Below are positions 5,801-8,850 of a stretch of 8,850 nt of DNA, piece after piece. Under the pieces are notes generated by a model that did no database searches, was not told where the DNA came from, and worked only from the letters and a program-made list of their open reading frames with translations. The position numbers and the translations under genes are program-made. Numbering within the stretch: the stretch's first letter is position 1; each line of letters begins with the position of its first letter. The DNA lies in NCBI GenBank assembly GCA_035544835.1, contig DASZZV010000188.1, positions 1 through 8,850 on the forward strand, read 5' to 3'. Source of the stretch: DASZZV01 sp035544835 (lineage in GTDB: Bacteria; Acidobacteriota; Thermoanaerobaculia; Gp7-AA8).

Positions 5801-5806
5801 AGAAGG
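5801..5806 (+). promoter_or_regulatory. Ribosome binding site of rplS
   Basis: AGAAGG lies 7 bases before ATG 5814. The 60 bp upstream are AT-rich compared with the surroundings, but no clear promoter boxes are seen. Confidence 0.6.
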
Positions 5807-5813
5807 TACAGTC

Positions 5814-6164
5814 ATGGCTGAAATTATGAGAATGGTAGAGTCGACCCAGACACAGAGGGAGATGCCTCCTTTCGATCCGGGCGACACGATCAAGGTTCAC
5901 GTGAAGGTCAAGGAAGGCGACAAAGAGCGCATCCAGATCTTCCAGGGCGTGGTCATTTCCCGCAAGGGTGGCGGTAGCCGCCAGATGTTCACGGTGCGTA
6001 AAGTATCGGGCGGAGTCGGAGTGGAGCGTCAGTTCCCGCTGTTCTCACCGATCATCGATCGCATCGAGGTGGAACGTCATGGCCGAGTCCGTCGCGCAAA
6101 ACTCTACTACCTCCGCGAGCTCAAGGGTAAGGCCGCGAGGATCGAAGAGCGCCGCAAAGGCTAA
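5814..6164 (+). CDS. rplS: 50S ribosomal protein L19
   Basis: The 116-residue protein matches L19 in length (E. coli 115) and motifs: PPFDPGDTIKVHVKVKEGDKERIQIFQGVVI near the N-terminal third, the basic GGGSRQMFTVRKVSGGVGVER loop, FPLFSPIIDRIEVERHGRVRRAKLYYLREL and a basic C-terminal tail. L19 sits at the subunit interface and contributes to intersubunit bridges. ATG 5814 is followed by a 16-residue N-terminal helix region (EIMRMVESTQTQREMPP) typical of the family and has a Shine-Dalgarno site. It follows trmD, the usual neighbour, but with a repeat-filled 272-bp gap, so an own promoter or processed transcript is possible. rnhB follows downstream. Confidence 0.98.
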   Translation: MAEIMRMVESTQTQREMPPFDPGDTIKVHVKVKEGDKERIQIFQGVVISRKGGGSRQMFTVRKVSGGVGVERQFPLFSPIIDRIEVERHGRVRRAKLYYLRELKGKAARIEERRKG

Positions 6165-6196
6165 GGTCAAAACCGCGGCCGCGGTGAATCGGAGCG

Positions 6197-6210
6197 CGCG
6201 CGAAAGCGCG
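6197..6210 (+). other. Small GAAA-tetraloop hairpin directly before the proposed rnhB start
   Basis: CGCGC-GAAA-GCGCG forms a 5-bp GC stem with a GNRA tetraloop, and its last base abuts the GTG at 6211. GGAG at 6191-6194 lies too far from the GTG in linear sequence (16 bases), but folding of the hairpin would bring it close. Whether this folds in the mRNA is inference. Confidence 0.4.
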
Positions 6211-6891
6211 GTGATTCCGATCCGCGGCCCATCCGAGCTTCCCTTCCGCGCGCTTCTCGCGGAGCTGGCCAGACTCGCCGAAATGTCGGCCGTCGAGCGC
6301 GAGCTCCGCGATTTTGGTTTTCGGTGCATTGCCGGAACCGACGAGGTCGGGCGGGGAAGCCTGGCCGGTCCGGTCGTCGCAGCGGCTGTCATCCTCAACG
6401 GTGACTGCAGCATTCTCGGCGTCGACGACTCCAAGCAGCTCGACCACGCCCATCGTCTCGCTCTCTGTCAGTCCATTCTGCGCTGCGCCCACGCCGTATC
6501 GTTCGGCGTCGTGGAGCCGCATACCATCGATCGGGTGAATATTCTGGTCGCCAGCAAGATGGCCATGAGACAGGCTGTCGAGACTCTGGTGCCCCGGCCC
6601 GAGGTGCTGCTCATCGACGCCATGTGTGTGGACAACCTCGTCGTATCGCAAGTTCCTCTGATTCACGGTGATCGGCGAAGTGTCTCCATTGCCGCGGCTT
6701 CCGTCGTTGCAAAAGTCTATCGCGATCTGCTGATGGAGTCGTATCATGCCATGTATCCGGCCTACGATTTCGCTAGCAATCGAGGGTATGGAACGGAGCT
6801 GCATTGGGAGGCGATCCGTAAGCACGGACCCAGTCCCATTCATCGTAAATCGTTCCTTGGAGCAGAGGAGTCGGCGCGGTTGTTCGTGTGA
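6211..6891 (+). CDS. rnhB: Ribonuclease HII
   Basis: RNase HII cleaves RNA in RNA-DNA hybrids and starts removal of single ribonucleotides misincorporated in DNA. Counting from GTG 6211 (226 aa), the active-site motif DEVGRGSLAGPV begins at D44-E45, followed by DDSKQL, the third carboxylate in LLIDAM (D136) and the fourth in AAASVVAKVYRD (D172). The C-terminal motif YDFASNRGYGTELHWEAIRKHGPSPIHRKSF is characteristic. All four acidic positions are present. The start is uncertain. The same frame is open upstream: GTG 6184 would add 9 residues, and ATG 6079, which has a strong GAGGTGG site inside rplS, would add 44 Ser/Ala/Lys-rich residues with an 86-bp overlap with rplS. ATG 6283 would give a shorter protein. 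I prefer 6211 because conserved-looking helix sequence starts just after it and the length is typical. The TPR gene begins 6 bp after the stop. Confidence 0.93.
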   Translation: MIPIRGPSELPFRALLAELARLAEMSAVERELRDFGFRCIAGTDEVGRGSLAGPVVAAAVILNGDCSILGVDDSKQLDHAHRLALCQSILRCAHAVSFGVVEPHTIDRVNILVASKMAMRQAVETLVPRPEVLLIDAMCVDNLVVSQVPLIHGDRRSVSIAAASVVAKVYRDLLMESYHAMYPAYDFASNRGYGTELHWEAIRKHGPSPIHRKSFLGAEESARLFV

Positions 6892-6897
6892 GGGTCA

Positions 6898-8850
6898 ATG
6901 GCAATTCAGCGAGATAAAGTAATTACGAACGCTGAGAAGCTCGTCGCGAAGGGAAAGATCGAGCCCGCCATTAAGGAGTACGAGCGGCTGCTCGACGACA
7001 ACCCCAACGATGTCAATACTCTCAACCGCATCGGTGACCTCTGGGTCCGTATCAATCGGAACGACGAGGCCGTAAAGGTCTTCGGTCGGATCGCCGATCA
7101 CTATTCGAAGGATGGCTTCTTCCTCAAAGCCATCGCCATCTTCAAGAAAATCAACAAGCTCGATCCCTCCAAGCTCGATGTCTACTCGAAGCTGGCCGAC
7201 CTGTACGCAAAACAGGGTCTGGCCATGGAGGCCAAGAGCCAGTATCAGGTTCTCGCCGATTACTACCAAAAGCATGGCGACCCGGGCAATGCCCTCGCTA
7301 CGTACCGCAAGATCGCCGATCTCGACCCGAACTCGATCAACGTCCACGTAAAGCTGGCCGATCTCTACTCCCAGAACAATCAGAGCGCCGAAGCGCTCAA
7401 GGAGTACGACCGCGTCGGAAAGATGCTGCTCAAGCGCGGGATGCTCGACGAGGCGCTCCAGGTCTTCCGCAAAGCATTGAAGATCGACTCCGGAAACGTC
7501 GACCTGGCCGAGTCCGTCGTCACCACACTTCTCGAAGCCAAAGACTTCAACAGCGCCATCCAGCTCATCGAGAGTACGCTCGAGACCAACAAACAGAATC
7601 CCAAGCTCGTGTCGCTGCTGGGTCGTACCCAAGTTGCCAAGGGTGACCTGGCTGCAGCCCGCGGGGTACTCGAAAAGGGTGTTTCCAACAACCCGACCGA
7701 CGCCGGGCTGCGCGAAGCACTGGCCGATCTTTATCTCAGGCAGGGCTCGCCCGACCAGGCTCTTTCCACAGTGAGTCCTCTCATCGATTCCCTCCTCGCG
7801 AAATCGGATCGGTCGGCCATCGAGCATCTGAACCGAATCGTCAAAGCGGAGCCGCTTCACATCCCGACCCTGGAGAAGCTCGTACAGGCCTACACGAAGC
7901 TTCGTGAAGAGACCAACATCGTCATGGCCCTCAACAGCCTTACTGAGGCTCACATCGCCAGGAAGAGCTTCGAGGAAGCGACGAGCACGCTGCAGGAACT
8001 CATCAAACGCGAGCCGGAAAACGCGCAGCACCGGAAGAAGCTGGCCTTCGTTCGGCAGTCAACCGGAGAGGCGCCGGAGCCGCAAATGGCGGAATCATCC
8101 TACGCGCCGCCTCTCGGTGAATCGTTCCCCGACCTCGATCTGCCATCCGCCGAATTGTACGAGCTCGACATGAGCTCGCCGGAGTCGGAAATCTCGTTTG
8201 ATCTCGATGCCTCCGAGTCCATGGGGGGAACCGACCTCGGCGGGTCAGGCTTCGGAATGGACACTTCGGCGATGGAGTCCGAGGGTGTCCTGGACCAACC
8301 GGGCGCCGAGGATCTCGACTTCATCACCGAGCACATGACCGAGGCCGAGGTTTTCGCGAAGTACGGCCTGTCGGAAAAAGCGATCGAGCACCTGCGCGTG
8401 GTATTGGGCCGCTCGCCGCAGAACGTAGAGGCCCACGAGAAACTCCTCAGGATCTACCTCGACGAGGGAGATCACGACAACACTCAGGAAGTGGCTGGAG
8501 AATACCTCTCGATTCTCCGAGACCTCGGAGATGAGTCCGCAGCCGCGGCTGTCCGAGCTCAGCTGACTGCCCGCGGTTATGCGATTTCAGAAGGAGCGTC
8601 GGTCACCGTCAGATTCGGGGGTGCGGCTGCCGTCCCCGGGCCGGCGGCGGCTCCTGCCGTCTCGAAGCCTGCCCCTCCTTCTCCGCGCGCTGCGACGCCA
8701 GCGCCAAAGCCACCCTCGCGGCCTGCCCCGCCGCCGCCACCTCCCGTTGCGCCGGAACCGGAAGAGATTCCGATGGAATTCGCCCTTTCCGAGATGGAAG
8801 AGCCCGAAGTCGAGCTTGATCTCGATGCCATGACTGGCGAGGAGGAATAC
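6898..8850 (+). CDS. Large TPR-repeat protein, 3' end outside the window
   Basis: The frame is open for 651 codons to the window edge. Residues 1-385 are helical tetratricopeptide repeats with typical A/G/Y/A-P spacing, for example AIKEYERLLDDNPNDVNTLN (24-43), AIFKKINKLDP (80-90), ALATYRKIADLDP (132-144), ALQVFRKALKID (186-197) and LADLYLRQG (275-283). Residues 391-475 are an acidic, Ser/Gly-rich linker with repeated DLDL-like motifs. A second TPR segment lies at about 477-557 (EAEVFAKYGLSEKAIEHLRVVL). Residues 576-621 are Ala/Pro-rich with a run of six prolines, then acidic DLD motifs again. There is no signal peptide or membrane segment, so it is probably a cytoplasmic scaffold or protein-interaction hub; its partner is unknown. 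The opening sequence, through TLNRIGDLWVRINRNDEAVKVF, resembles proteins I associate with Acidobacteriota. ATG 6898 is preceded by GAGGG and lies 6 bp after rnhB, suggesting co-transcription. Confidence 0.9.
   Translation, partial: MAIQRDKVITNAEKLVAKGKIEPAIKEYERLLDDNPNDVNTLNRIGDLWVRINRNDEAVKVFGRIADHYSKDGFFLKAIAIFKKINKLDPSKLDVYSKLADLYAKQGLAMEAKSQYQVLADYYQKHGDPGNALATYRKIADLDPNSINVHVKLADLYSQNNQSAEALKEYDRVGKMLLKRGMLDEALQVFRKALKIDSGNVDLAESVVTTLLEAKDFNSAIQLIESTLETNKQNPKLVSLLGRTQVAKGDLAAARGVLEKGVSNNPTDAGLREALADLYLRQGSPDQALSTVSPLIDSLLAKSDRSAIEHLNRIVKAEPLHIPTLEKLVQAYTKLREETNIVMALNSLTEAHIARKSFEEATSTLQELIKREPENAQHRKKLAFVRQSTGEAPEPQMAESSYAPPLGESFPDLDLPSAELYELDMSSPESEISFDLDASESMGGTDLGGSGFGMDTSAMESEGVLDQPGAEDLDFITEHMTEAEVFAKYGLSEKAIEHLRVVLGRSPQNVEAHEKLLRIYLDEGDHDNTQEVAGEYLSILRDLGDESAAAAVRAQLTARGYAISEGASVTVRFGGAAAVPGPAAAPAVSKPAPPSPRAATPAPKPPSRPAPPPPPPVAPEPEEIPMEFALSEMEEPEVELDLDAMTGEEEY

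Noticed and set aside
6121..6843. 240-codon - strand open frame opposite rnhB
   Set aside because: Antisense shadow of a well-identified RNase HII gene; no motif of its own.
6895..8031. Long 378-codon open frame on the - strand opposite the TPR gene
   Set aside because: It is the antisense mirror of a clear TPR coding sequence in high-GC DNA, with no recognisable domain.

Overview
The window is high-GC bacterial chromosome. It carries a conserved translation and protein-export cluster in the order ffh, rpsP, KH-domain gene, rimM, trmD, rplS, rnhB, followed by a large TPR gene, all on the + strand. This order is widespread in bacteria. The conserved N-terminal style of the TPR protein, the RimM/TrmD/RNase HII style and the abundant GC-rich palindromic repeats are most reminiscent of Acidobacteriota (possibly a Thermoanaerobaculia-like soil lineage). 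That placement is from memory of such proteins, not from a search, and is tentative.

Layout. Positions 1-861 (- strand) hold the 5' part of a secreted protein with beta-propeller-like repeats; its 3' end lies outside the window. Positions 862-1198 are non-coding and contain an inverted array of 7-bp repeats. Positions 1199-1783 (- strand) encode a standalone HNH endonuclease family protein. Positions 1784-2073 separate this gene from the divergent ffh and contain a GC-rich palindromic element (called element B here). From 2074 to the right edge the + strand is packed with genes: ffh, rpsP, khpA-like, a single open frame joining rimM and trmD, rplS, rnhB and a TPR protein that runs off the right edge.

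How the genes relate. Ffh is the SRP GTPase for co-translational membrane targeting. S16 and L19 are ribosomal proteins. RimM matures the 30S subunit and TrmD makes m1G37 in tRNA. The KH protein is an RNA chaperone type. RNase HII removes ribonucleotides from DNA. Tight spacing (9 bp, 9 bp and 6 bp at three junctions) suggests an operon, with larger gaps only where repeats are inserted.

The most striking feature is the set of palindromic repeats embedded in this otherwise conserved cluster. A GC-rich element of about 100 bp occurs twice, in opposite orientations: once upstream of ffh and once inside the rimM-trmD reading frame. There it is translated in frame as a 34-residue linker, so rimM and trmD form one 495-codon ORF. 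This recalls the protein-coding palindromic elements of Rickettsia. A second family with TGTCATCC ends sits between ffh and rpsP (degenerate) and between trmD and rplS (40-bp arms, 39 of 40 matched). A third type, the heptad array, sits next to the HNH gene. I saw no CRISPR, tRNA, rRNA, IS transposase or phage gene.
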